Shown here one piece after another: positions 1-6,343 of a DNA stretch of 9,737 nucleotides; the first letter of the stretch is position 1; each line of letters begins with the position of its first letter. A program made the position numbers and the translations under genes. Location of the stretch: the NCBI GenBank assembly GCA_025463615.1, contig JAODAU010000436.1, positions 1 through 9,737 on the forward strand, read 5' to 3'. Below the pieces are notes generated by a model that saw only the letters and a list, made by a program, of their open reading frames with translations, was not told the origin of the DNA and made no database searches. This DNA is from Microbacteriaceae bacterium (GTDB lineage: Bacteria > Actinomycetota > Actinomycetes > Actinomycetales > Microbacteriaceae).

Positions 1-241
1 GCAGCTCGCGGAACTTGAACACGATCGTCTGGCGCTTGGCCAGCGACATCTCGCTCCAGGCCGGGAAGGCCGCGGATGCCGCGGCGACGGCAGCGTCGAC
101 ATCCGCCTGGTCGGCGAGGCCGACCCACGCGCTCTGCACGCCCTTCGCCGGGTCGTAGACCGGCGAGGTGCGGTCGCCGGTGCCCGCGGTGGGGGCGCCG
201 CCGATCCAGTGCTGGATCGTGGGGATGCTGGTGTCGGTCAT
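1..241 (-). CDS. iolA: CoA-acylating methylmalonate/malonate-semialdehyde dehydrogenase, N-terminal part (runs off left edge)
   Basis: Only the first 80 residues are visible; family members are about 490-500 aa. The protein oxidises malonate semialdehyde (inositol pathway) or methylmalonate semialdehyde (valine pathway) to acetyl-CoA or propionyl-CoA with NAD+ and CoA, in the cytoplasm. The N-terminus shows the typical family pattern: HWIGG (residues 11-15), VYDPAKG (28-34), an alanine-rich DVDAAVAAA helix and AFPAWSEMSLAKRQ (58-71). The catalytic cysteine lies outside the window. The start is the ATG at 241-239, with AAAGGA a few bases upstream. It overlaps the stop of the upstream aldolase gene as ATGA, so translation is probably coupled. 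Position behind iolC and the aldolase supports the inositol role over a pure valine role. Confidence in the family is high; the exact substrate is inferred from the neighbours. Confidence 0.92.
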   Translation of the reverse strand, partial: MTDTSIPTIQHWIGGAPTAGTGDRTSPVYDPAKGVQSAWVGLADQADVDAAVAAASAAFPAWSEMSLAKRQTIVFKFREL

Positions 242-1149
242 GGTGTCCTTTGCGGGATGGGGGATCGGATGTCGCCGTGCACGAGTCGGGCCGCGGTACC
301 CACCGCGGCGTCGACGTCGTCATCGGCGGGGTAGAGCAGGGTGCGGCCGACGACCAGGCCGCGCACGCCGGGCAGCGCGAGGGCGCGCTCCCAGGAGGCG
401 AAGGTCTCGTCGGGCCCGGAGTCGGGGTCGCCGCCGAGCAGGAGCGTGGGCAGCGTGGTCGCCGCCATCACGCGATCCATCTGCTCGACGACCGGGAGCT
501 TGAGCCAGGTGTATGCGGTCGACGCGCCGAGGCCGGACGCGATCGCGACCGAGCGGATCACCGAGTCGGCATCCAGATCGTTGACGATCGCGTCGCCCTG
601 CCAGCGGCTGAGGAACGGCTCGAGCATGATCGGCAGCTCGGCGCGGGCGGAGGCGGTGACCGCCTCGGCGGCGCGCTCGAGGGTCGCCGCGCTGCCGGGG
701 TCGGCGAGGTTCACGCGCAGCAGGAACTTGGCGAAGTCGACGCCGGCCGTGGCGAGGTCGGCGGGGCCGTAGGCGGTGACGCGGTCATCCATCTCGAAGG
801 TCGCGCCGCTCAGGCCGCCGCGGTTCATCGAGCCGACGGCGAGCTTGCCGTCGAGCCGGCCGAGCACGGCGAGGTCCTGCAGGATGTCCGGGGTCGCGAG
901 CACGCCGTCGACCGCCGGGTTGGCGAGCGCCGCTGCCAGTCGCTCGAGCAGGTCGTACCGGTCGCCCATCGCCATCGGCTGCGAGCGGATGCCGAACGCG
1001 CCCCGAGCGGTGTGGTCGGCCGCGATGATGAACAGCCGCCGGTCGTCGACGAACAGGGCCCGGCGCGGGCGGGAGACGAGCGAGCGCGCCACGATGGCGG
1101 GCGCGGTGGCCCGCAGCGTGCGCAGCCGGTCGAAGTCGAGGGCGGTCAC
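238..1149 (-). CDS. Class I aldolase-like (beta/alpha)8 protein of the actinobacterial iol cluster (Cgl0159-type), probable 2-deoxy-5-keto-gluconate-6-phosphate aldolase
   Basis: 303 aa. Proteins of this kind sit between iolC and iolA in actinobacteria and are usually labelled deoxyribose-phosphate aldolase or Cgl0159 family. Visible motifs fit a Schiff-base TIM barrel: AADH (43-46), a lysine in FAKFLLR (K141), E177 in MLEPF, a second candidate Schiff-base lysine in WLKLPV (K217), LLLGGDP (236-242), and a phosphate-binding-like GLVVGRTLLYP near the end (264-274). The start is the GTG at 1149, which overlaps the iolC stop as GTGA and has a strong GGGAGGGA ribosome site 7 bases upstream inside the end of iolC. 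Its stop overlaps the iolA ATG. The pathway step between IolC and IolA needs an aldolase that splits 2-deoxy-5-keto-gluconate 6-phosphate into DHAP and malonate semialdehyde, and no IolJ-type gene is visible, so I infer this job. Which lysine is catalytic cannot be told from sequence alone. Confidence 0.8.
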   Translation of the reverse strand: MTALDFDRLRTLRATAPAIVARSLVSRPRRALFVDDRRLFIIAADHTARGAFGIRSQPMAMGDRYDLLERLAAALANPAVDGVLATPDILQDLAVLGRLDGKLAVGSMNRGGLSGATFEMDDRVTAYGPADLATAGVDFAKFLLRVNLADPGSAATLERAAEAVTASARAELPIMLEPFLSRWQGDAIVNDLDADSVIRSVAIASGLGASTAYTWLKLPVVEQMDRVMAATTLPTLLLGGDPDSGPDETFASWERALALPGVRGLVVGRTLLYPADDDVDAAVGTAARLVHGDIRSPIPQRTP

Positions 1150-2111
1150 GGCAGCGTCCCTCCCAGCAGCGCCTCGACCTCGGCGGTCGTGGGCATCGCG
1201 GTCGAGCACTCGCGGCGGGTGGCGACGATCGCGCCCGCCGCGTTCGCGAACTCGATGGTGCGGGCGAGCGGCCAGCCGGCGAGGAGCCCGTGGCACAGGG
1301 CCCCGCCGAATCCGTCTCCCGCGCCCAGGCCGTTGACGACGTCCACGCGCACGGCCGGCACCTCGACGGTCTCCTCGGCGGTCTTCGCCAGCACGCCGCC
1401 GGGGCCGAGCTTGACGATGGCGAGGCCGACGCCGCGCTCGAGCAGCGCGTCCGCGGCGCGGTGCGGGTCGGTCTCGCCGACGGCGACCTCGCACTCCTGC
1501 AGGTTGCCGACGACGACGCCGACGTGCTCCAGCGCACGGCCGATCTGCTCGGTGGCGTGCGCGGGGGTCGGCCAGAACGCGGCGCGGTAGTCGAGGTCGA
1601 GCACGGTGTGATCGCGGCGCTCGCGGGCCTCCCAGGCGGCGAAGTGCGCGGCCCGGCTCGGCTGCTGCGAGAGCCCGGTGACCGTCGACCAGAAGACGCC
1701 GGCGTGGTGGATCGCGTCGGGGTCGAGCTCGGCGGCGGTGATCACCAGGTCGGGCGCGATGGGGGCGCGGTAGAAGTAGAGCGGAAAGTCGTCGGGCGGG
1801 AAGATCTCGCAGAAGGTGACCGGGGTCGCGAGCCCGGGCACGCTCTGCACGAACTCGTCGCTGACGCCCAGCCGCAGCAGTTCGCGGTGCACGAAGCGGC
1901 CGAACGGATCGTCGCCGGTGCGGGTGATCACCGCCGAGCTGCGGCCGTGGCGCGCCGCCGCGATGGCCACGTTGGTGGCGCTGCCGCCCAGGTATTTGGC
2001 GAAGGTCTCGGCATCCTCGAGGCCGACGCCCTCCTGCAGCGGGTACAGGTCGATGCCGACGCGACCTATGGTGATCACATCGAAGACGTGTGACGGCCCT
2101 GTGCGTGTCAT
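1146..2111 (-). CDS. iolC: 5-dehydro-2-deoxygluconokinase (PfkB/ribokinase family)
   Basis: 321 aa, the usual length. It phosphorylates 2-deoxy-5-keto-gluconic acid with ATP in the inositol pathway. The PfkB layout is clear: DVITIGRVGIDLYP at 11-24, the glycine pair of FAKYLGGSATN (37-47), GDDPFGRF (66-73), LDLDYRAAFWP (171-181), K234 in VKLGPGG, and the ATP/anion-hole motif NGLGAGDGFGG (260-270) with D266 as the expected catalytic base. The ending AMPTTAEVEALL closely matches the AMPSVEEIEALI of Bacillus IolC, which argues for this member of the kinase family over fructokinase or ribokinase. I chose the ATG at 2111; the only in-frame ATG upstream (2192) would add about 27 residues lacking family character and cover the divergent promoter. 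The ribosome site is weak (AGGT close to the start). First gene of the leftward unit, with a GTGA overlap to the aldolase. Confidence 0.93.
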   Translation of the reverse strand: MTRTGPSHVFDVITIGRVGIDLYPLQEGVGLEDAETFAKYLGGSATNVAIAAARHGRSSAVITRTGDDPFGRFVHRELLRLGVSDEFVQSVPGLATPVTFCEIFPPDDFPLYFYRAPIAPDLVITAAELDPDAIHHAGVFWSTVTGLSQQPSRAAHFAAWEARERRDHTVLDLDYRAAFWPTPAHATEQIGRALEHVGVVVGNLQECEVAVGETDPHRAADALLERGVGLAIVKLGPGGVLAKTAEETVEVPAVRVDVVNGLGAGDGFGGALCHGLLAGWPLARTIEFANAAGAIVATRRECSTAMPTTAEVEALLGGTLP

Positions 2112-2151
2112 ACCTGGTGTTACCGCTTCTCGAAGTCTTCCGGTGATCACG

Positions 2152-2180
2152 TTCACGATACACGGAGTTTGGCCTAATGT
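2152..2180 (+). promoter_or_regulatory. Candidate promoter for the iolE-iolG unit
   Basis: TTCACG (2152-2157) and TAATGT (2175-2180) are spaced by 17 bases. The -10 fits the TAnnnT form common in actinobacteria, and the -35 matches 4 of 6 consensus bases. Transcription would start near 2187, about 30 bases ahead of the ATG at 2217, which is preceded by a strong purine-rich site (GAGGAAGAGG, 2201-2210). Assigned by eye only. Confidence 0.45.
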
Positions 2181-2183
2181 ATT
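2155..2183 (-). promoter_or_regulatory. Candidate promoter for the iolC-aldolase-iolA unit
   Basis: Read on the minus strand, TATCGT (2160-2155) is a reasonable TAnnnT -10, with AATACA (2183-2178) 17 bases upstream as a weak -35. It lies almost on top of the opposing iolE promoter, so the two directions would share one regulatory core. The -35 falls inside the candidate operator at 2178-2187. Assigned by eye only. Confidence 0.35.
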
Positions 2184-2187
2184 GACA
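2178..2187 (+). promoter_or_regulatory. Candidate iol operator TGTATTGACA
   Basis: This pseudo-palindrome (TGT-N4-ACA) lies between the divergent iol units, overlapping the -10/start region of the iolE promoter and the -35 of the iolC promoter. It fits 9 of 10 positions of KGWCHTRACA, the motif I recall as published for the GntR-type regulator IolR of Corynebacterium glutamicum. The same TGTNNTGACA pattern recurs ahead of the transporter at 4152. The regulator gene itself is not in this window. Confidence 0.45.
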
Positions 2188-2216
2188 AACATCCGTCCCC
2201 GAGGAAGAGGGCAAGC

Positions 2217-3116
2217 ATGACCTATACAGCCAGGATCGCCGGCGCCCCGATCTCGTGGGGCGTCAGCGAGGTGCCGGGGTGGGGCGTGCAGCTCCCGCCC
2301 GAGCGGGTGCTCGCCGAGATGCGCGAGCTGGGCCTCTCGGCCACCGAGTTCGGGCCGGACGGCTTCCTGCCGTCCGCGCCGGCGGAGAAGGCGGCCGAGC
2401 TGGCGCGCTTCGGGCTCACCGCGGTGGGCAGCTTCGTGCCCGTGGTGCTGCACCTCGAGTACCCGGAGCTGCTGCCCGCCATCCACCGCGTGCTCGACGA
2501 CTACGCGGCCGCCGGATGCGACGTGCTCGTGCTCGCCGCGGTCAGCGGCGTCGAGGGCTACGACGCCGCCCGGCCCGAGCTGACGGATGCCGAGTGGGCC
2601 ACCCTCTTCGCCAACCTCGACCTCATCCGCACCAAGGCGGCCTCCCGCGGGGTGACCGCCGTGCTGCACCCCCACGTGGGCACCGTCGTCGCGACGCGTG
2701 ACGACGTCGAGCGCGTGCTGGCGGGCTCGAGCATCCCGTTCTGCTTCGACACCGGCCACCTCATGATCGGCGGCACCGACCCGGTCGAGTTCGCCGCGAA
2801 GCACGCCGACCGCATCGCCCACGCCCACCTCAAAGACGTCTCGCGCGACGGCATCGAGCGCGTCGCCCGCGGCGAACTCACCTACTACGACGCGATCGCG
2901 GCCGAGGCGCTGTACCGCCCGCTCGGGCGGGGGGACGCCGACATCCGCGCCATCGTGCGCAGCCTCGCGCTCAGCGGTTACACCGGCTGGTACGTGCTCG
3001 AGCAGGACAAGGTGCTCACGGAAGAACCGGCGCCCGGCGAGGGTCCGATCGCCGACGCGCGCAGCAGTGTGTCGTTCCTGCTCGGCGTGCTCGACGAGCT
3101 CGAGGTGACGCAGTGA
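2217..3116 (+). CDS. iolE: IolE-like inosose (2-keto-myo-inositol) dehydratase, xylose-isomerase-like TIM barrel
   Basis: 299 aa, the usual IolE length. IolE dehydrates 2-keto-myo-inositol (scyllo-inosose) to the diketone 3D-(3,5/4)-trihydroxycyclohexane-1,2-dione, with a divalent metal. The N-terminus GAPISWGVSEVPGWG (9-23) aligns with the GIAPIGW...DIPEIG start of Bacillus IolE. LHPHVGT (150-156) matches its HHHLGT, FDTGHLMIGG (177-186) matches YDTGHAFI, and AHLKD (203-207) matches VHFKD. E44, H153, D178, H204 and E262 are candidate metal or acid/base residues; PLGRGD (235-240) is the usual late loop. The ATG at 2217 follows a strong GAGGAAGAGG site. The gene ends in a GTGA overlap with iolG. 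The family also holds sugar-phosphate epimerases and IolH-type isomerases, so the exact reaction rests on the alignment and the iol context. Confidence 0.82.
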   Translation: MTYTARIAGAPISWGVSEVPGWGVQLPPERVLAEMRELGLSATEFGPDGFLPSAPAEKAAELARFGLTAVGSFVPVVLHLEYPELLPAIHRVLDDYAAAGCDVLVLAAVSGVEGYDAARPELTDAEWATLFANLDLIRTKAASRGVTAVLHPHVGTVVATRDDVERVLAGSSIPFCFDTGHLMIGGTDPVEFAAKHADRIAHAHLKDVSRDGIERVARGELTYYDAIAAEALYRPLGRGDADIRAIVRSLALSGYTGWYVLEQDKVLTEEPAPGEGPIADARSSVSFLLGVLDELEVTQ

Positions 3117-4123
3117 CCGCCCCGCTGCGTTTCGGGCTGATCGGCACCGGCCGCATCGGCCAGGTGCACGCCACCAACATCGCCGCCTCGCAGGATGCCA
3201 GGCTGCAGTGGGTCTGCGACGCGCTGGTCGACGGCGCGCGCGAGACCGCCGCACGCCTCGGCGGCACGGCCACGGCCGACTCGGCCGAGGTGTTCGCCGC
3301 CGGGGACGTGGATGCCGTCATCATCGCCTCGCCGACCGCCACGCACGTCGACCTCATCGCGGCGGCCATCGAGAGCGGCATACCGGTGCTCTGCGAGAAG
3401 CCGATCGACCTCGACATCCTGCGCGTCGACGGCCTGTGCGCCCGGGCCGCGGCCGGCGGCGTGCCCATCGCGCTCGGCTTCAACCGGCGCTTCGACCCGC
3501 ACTTCGCCGAGCTGCACCGCCGCGTCGCCGCGGGCGAGATCGGCCGCCTCGAGAACCTCGCCATCGTGAGCCGCGACCCCGCGCCGCCGCCCGCCGCGTA
3601 CGTGGCGGTGTCGGGCGGCATCTTCCGCGACATGACCATCCACGACTTCGACATGGCGCGGTTCTTCGTGCCCGAGATCGTGTCGGCGACCGCGCACGGC
3701 ACGGTGGCGTTCAGCGAGGAGATCCGGGATGCCGGGGACGTCGACTCCGCCGTGGTCGTGCTGCGCGGCGCGGGCGGCGAACTCGTCACGATCACCAACT
3801 CGCGGCACAGCGCCTACGGCTATGACCAGCGACTCGAGGCGTTCGGCTCGAAGGGGCTGCTGCAGGTCGGCAACATCGGCGAGACGGTCGTGAGTCGCTG
3901 GGGCGCCGACGGGGTCGAGGCGCGAGCGCCGTACCTGGACTTCTTCCTGCAGCGCTACGCCGAGGCATATCGCGCCGAGCTTGCGGCCTTCATCGAGTTG
4001 GCTCGCGGCGGTGAGTCGCGCAGCCCCGGCTTCGAGGACGGCCGGGCCGCGCTGGTGCTGGCGGATGCCGCGGCACGATCCGTCGTGGAGGGGGTCACGG
4101 TCGAGGTGGATCTCTCGCACTGA
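3113..4123 (+). CDS. iolG: Inositol 2-dehydrogenase (Gfo/Idh/MocA family)
   Basis: 336 aa, normal for IolG. It oxidises myo-inositol to 2-keto-myo-inositol with NAD+, the first catabolic step. The Rossmann motif GTGRIG is at 11-16, CEKP at 94-97 supplies K96, and FRDMTIHDFD (171-180) supplies D173 and H177. The spacing matches the K97-D172-H176 triad known from Bacillus subtilis inositol dehydrogenase. GFNRRFDP (122-129) is also typical. The start is the GTG at 3113, overlapping the iolE stop as GTGA, with GAGG (3102-3105) seven bases upstream. The C-terminal half is the usual alpha/beta dimer domain. Relatives acting on scyllo-inositol, chiro-inositol or other sugars cannot be excluded, but the surrounding iol genes make an inositol substrate by far the likeliest. 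Confidence 0.9.
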   Translation: MTAPLRFGLIGTGRIGQVHATNIAASQDARLQWVCDALVDGARETAARLGGTATADSAEVFAAGDVDAVIIASPTATHVDLIAAAIESGIPVLCEKPIDLDILRVDGLCARAAAGGVPIALGFNRRFDPHFAELHRRVAAGEIGRLENLAIVSRDPAPPPAAYVAVSGGIFRDMTIHDFDMARFFVPEIVSATAHGTVAFSEEIRDAGDVDSAVVVLRGAGGELVTITNSRHSAYGYDQRLEAFGSKGLLQVGNIGETVVSRWGADGVEARAPYLDFFLQRYAEAYRAELAAFIELARGGESRSPGFEDGRAALVLADAAARSVVEGVTVEVDLSH

Positions 4124-4142
4124 TTGCGTTTAGGCGCTGCGC

Positions 4143-4162
4143 ATGTCACTATGTGCTGACAT
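4143..4162. promoter_or_regulatory. Candidate operator with perfect inverted repeat ATGTCA-N8-TGACAT upstream of the transporter
   Basis: The arms at 4143-4148 and 4157-4162 are perfect 6-bp complements. The right part, TGTGCTGACA (4152-4161), repeats the TGTNNTGACA pattern of the iolC/iolE region; the two sites agree at 11 of 14 positions when aligned (2177-2190 with 4151-4164). It overlaps the likely -35 of the transporter promoter, a position expected for repression. It suggests a common regulator for the iol enzymes and the transporter. Confidence 0.5.
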
Positions 4163-4185
4163 ACCATGTGAATGGTCGTTAGTCT
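4156..4185 (+). promoter_or_regulatory. Candidate promoter for the MFS transporter-hydrolase unit
   Basis: CTGACA (4156-4161) matches the -35 consensus at 5 of 6 bases. TAGTCT (4180-4185), 18 bases later, fits the TAnnnT -10 form. The start site would be near 4192, leaving a leader of about 40 bases before the ATG at 4231. The -35 sits inside the inverted repeat. The 107-base gap after iolG holds no T-rich terminator, so read-through from iolG is also possible. Confidence 0.4.
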
Positions 4186-4212
4186 CCCACTGACCGCGCT
4201 GATCCAGCCTGA

Positions 4213-4230
4213 GGTTCCAATGGAGGAACC
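4213..4230 (+). promoter_or_regulatory. Hairpin around the ribosome-binding site of the MFS transporter
   Basis: GGTTCC (4213-4218) and GGAACC (4225-4230) form a perfect 6-bp stem with a 6-base loop (AATGGA), ending right at the ATG. The Shine-Dalgarno sequence GGAGG (4222-4226) lies half in the loop and half in the 3' arm, so folding could limit ribosome access. A four-codon frame (ATG at 4220, stop at 4232-4234) also crosses it, probably by chance. Effect on expression is inference. Confidence 0.3.
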
Positions 4231-5511
4231 ATGACAATCCCCGAGACTCCCCTCGTCGAGGCGGCAACCGCGCTCGCCGCGACGCCCACGCCGCGCATCC
4301 GCAAGCTGCTCGCCTTCCTGCTCCCCGCCACCACCGGCATGATCGCGGTGTACCAGGCGGTGCAGCAGATCCTCATCCCCGGCCAGCTCGAGGCCATCGA
4401 CCCGGTGCACAAGATCGGCAACCTCGCGATCCTCACCACGTTCGTGGCGATCACGTCGATGATCGGCATCCCGCTGGGCGGCGCCCTCTCCGACCGCACG
4501 CGCTCCCGCTTCGGCCGGCGCGCGCCGTGGATCGTGGGAACGTCGCTCGTCTCGGGCGTGATCATGATCGCGATGAGCTTCACCGGCAACCTCATCGTGC
4601 TCGGCGTGCTCTTCACGGCGCTCTGGCTCACCGCCAACATGTACCAGGGCGCGCTGACCGCGGTGCTGCCGGATCGGGTGCCCGAGTCCCGCCGCGGCTG
4701 GGCCGCCGCGCTCATCGGCCTCGCCACCCCGCTCGGTGTGCTCATCGGCGTCAACGTTGCGGGCCAGGCCGGGCAGGTCTGGGGCTACGCGATCATCGCG
4801 ATCCTGTTCGTCGCGACCGCCGTCGCCTTCGTGATCGGCACGCGCGAGAAGTCCAGCGTCGACCTGCCGGTCGTGGTCCGCGAGAAGCGTCTCAGCCTGG
4901 CCGGCGGGGTGGGCGAGTTCCTCTCCGCGTTCCGTTCGCGCGACTACTCGCTCGCGTTCGCGAGCCGGTTCGCGCTGTTCCTGTCGTACGCGACGGTGAG
5001 CGGATTCCTGTTCTTCACGCTGAGCGACTTCATCGGCAAGGACCAGCTGCCGGGCGGCGACCCGGCCAAGGCCGTCGCGACGCTGCTCACCTACACGGTG
5101 GTCGGCTGGGTGGTCGTGGCGACCGCGCTCGGCTGGCTGTCGGACAAGCTCAACCGCCGCAAGCTGTTCGTCGCCATCGCGGCGGTCGGCCTCGCGGTCA
5201 CCATGTTCGTGCCGATCCTGATGCCCACCTGGAACGGCATGGTCATCTACTCGGTGCTGGTCGGCGTGTTCATCGGCACCTACTTCGCGGTGGACCTCGC
5301 GCTGATGTCGCTGGTGCTGCCCAACAAGCTGCAGGAGGGCCGGGACCTCGGCATCCTGAACGTTGCGGTCGGCCTGCCGACCATCATGTCGGGCCTCATC
5401 GCCGGCGCGATCATCACGTTCCTCGGCGGGTACGCGTCGCTCTACATCTTCGGTGCGGTGTGCGCGATCCTGTCGGGCGTGCTGGTGCTGTTCATCAGGA
5501 AGGTCCGCTGA
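4231..5511 (+). CDS. MFS transporter, 12 membrane segments, probable inositol or sugar uptake
   Basis: 426 aa, an integral membrane protein with about twelve hydrophobic segments in two halves. The loop after the second segment carries the MFS motif GALSDRTRSRFGRRAPW (84-100); the second half has the matching GWLSDKLNRRK (301-311). The RSRFGRRAPW form is common in GPH-like and MFS sugar carriers. Later landmarks are D355 inside FAVDLALMS (352-360) and LPNKLQEGRDLGILN (363-377). It lacks the PESPRWL-type signature of the sugar-porter family to which Bacillus IolT belongs, so it is not a plain IolT orthologue. The ATG at 4231 has a GGAGG site. Placement directly after iolG, with an iol-like operator upstream, makes uptake of inositol or a derivative the best guess; export of an intermediate is an alternative. 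No signal peptide is expected for this family and none is seen. Confidence 0.8.
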   Translation: MTIPETPLVEAATALAATPTPRIRKLLAFLLPATTGMIAVYQAVQQILIPGQLEAIDPVHKIGNLAILTTFVAITSMIGIPLGGALSDRTRSRFGRRAPWIVGTSLVSGVIMIAMSFTGNLIVLGVLFTALWLTANMYQGALTAVLPDRVPESRRGWAAALIGLATPLGVLIGVNVAGQAGQVWGYAIIAILFVATAVAFVIGTREKSSVDLPVVVREKRLSLAGGVGEFLSAFRSRDYSLAFASRFALFLSYATVSGFLFFTLSDFIGKDQLPGGDPAKAVATLLTYTVVGWVVVATALGWLSDKLNRRKLFVAIAAVGLAVTMFVPILMPTWNGMVIYSVLVGVFIGTYFAVDLALMSLVLPNKLQEGRDLGILNVAVGLPTIMSGLIAGAIITFLGGYASLYIFGAVCAILSGVLVLFIRKVR

Positions 5512-5515
5512 CCGC

Positions 5516-6343
5516 ATGACCGTCATCAGGGGCGCGCGGGGCGCGATCGGGTACGACACGTTCGGCGACGACGGCGCCCCGCAGCTGCTGCTGATCCAGG
5601 GCTTCAGCGCCCAGCGGCTCGGATGGCGGCCCGGCTTCTGCCAGGCCGTCGCCGACCGGGGCTTCCGCGTCATCCGGCACGACAACAGGGATGTCGGCCA
5701 GTCCGAGCATTTCCCGGCCGGCGGCTACACGCTGCCCGACCTGGCCGACGACACGGCGAGCCTGCTCGACGAGCTCGGCATCGAGTCCGCGCACATCGTG
5801 GGCCAGTCGATGGGCGGCATGATCGCGCAGTTGCTCGCGACCGGGCATCCCTCGCGCGTGCGCTCGCTCGGCCTGCTCTACACGGCGGCGAACACGAACC
5901 ACTTCATCAACGCCGACGAGCAGGTCGCGGCCGCGTCGACGGCGGTGGCGCCGATCACGCGCGAGGAGTTCGTCGCGTCGTACGTCGTGAGCGAGGGCAA
6001 CTGCGCCTCGCCGGGTTACCCGCAGGACACCGCCTGGCTCGCCGAGCTGGGCGGCCGGATGTGGGACAACGCGGGCGGCGCGGACTACGACGGCATCGGC
6101 CGTCAGCTCCAGGCCCTGCTCGCCTACACCGACCGCGTCGAGGACGACCGCACAATCGCCGTCCCGACCGTGGTCATCGCGGGCGACGGCGACGGGCTCA
6201 TCGACCACTCCGCGTCGCTCGAGGTGCACGAGGCGATCCCGGGGTCGACGCTTACGATCTTCCCGGGCATGGGGCACGAGCTGCCCGAGCCGCTCTGGCC
6301 GGCGATCGCCGACCTCCTGGCCGCCAACGCCCACCGCGCCTAG
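5516..6343 (+). CDS. Alpha/beta hydrolase, RdmC (aclacinomycin methylesterase)-like
   Basis: 275 aa, a single alpha/beta hydrolase fold and probably cytoplasmic, as no signal peptide is seen. The likely triad is S98 in GQSMG (96-100), D226 in AGDGDGLID (222-230) and H254 in GMGHELP (251-257). LLLIQGF (24-30) gives the oxyanion region, and RHDNRDVGQSEHF (54-66) is typical of RdmC-like esterases and related hydrolases. The start is the ATG at 5516, four bases after the transporter stop, with AGGAAGG (5497-5503) upstream; longer in-frame starts would lie inside the transporter and add nonsense sequence. It is almost certainly co-transcribed with the transporter and may split an ester or lactone that the carrier brings in, but the substrate is unknown. 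Its stop interlocks with that of the converging esterase gene. It is not a known iol enzyme. Confidence 0.85.
   Translation: MTVIRGARGAIGYDTFGDDGAPQLLLIQGFSAQRLGWRPGFCQAVADRGFRVIRHDNRDVGQSEHFPAGGYTLPDLADDTASLLDELGIESAHIVGQSMGGMIAQLLATGHPSRVRSLGLLYTAANTNHFINADEQVAAASTAVAPITREEFVASYVVSEGNCASPGYPQDTAWLAELGGRMWDNAGGADYDGIGRQLQALLAYTDRVEDDRTIAVPTVVIAGDGDGLIDHSASLEVHEAIPGSTLTIFPGMGHELPEPLWPAIADLLAANAHRA

Noticed and set aside
76..1590. 504-aa plus-strand open frame over the aldolase and iolC
   Set aside because: Arg/Pro/Gly-rich shadow of two well-supported minus-strand genes, crossing their boundary.
2143..2150. GTGATCAC palindrome as an operator
   Set aside because: The same 8-mer recurs at 2071, 1738 and 1924 inside iolC coding sequence, often as Val-Ile-Thr codons, so it is not specific to the promoter.
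2182..2187. TTGACA as a plus-strand -35 box for iolE
   Set aside because: A -10 at 16-19 bases downstream would fall in the ribosome site (AAGAGG), which does not fit TAnnnT. The hexamer is better explained as part of an operator.
2112..2192. N-terminal extension of IolC to the ATG at 2192
   Set aside because: The added residues have no family similarity and would cover the divergent promoter and operator.
2978..4120. Long minus-strand open frame opposite iolG
   Set aside because: It lies antisense to a gene with clear catalytic motifs, has low-complexity Arg/Ala/Asp/His-rich composition and matches no family. Such frames are a by-product of high GC.
4220..4234. Four-codon leader frame (Met-Glu-Glu-Pro) overlapping the transporter ATG
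   Set aside because: Too short to argue for translation; it arises from the ATGGAGGAACC context of the ribosome site.
5363..5515. N-terminal extension of the alpha/beta hydrolase into the transporter gene
   Set aside because: The extra sequence is the shifted frame of the transporter C-terminus (Ser/Arg-rich); the fold begins properly at the ATG at 5516.
3955..5685. 576-aa minus-strand open frame opposite the MFS gene
   Set aside because: Very rich in Glu, Arg, Asp and His from reading the complement of membrane-helix codons; no family motif, and it spans real genes and a promoter.
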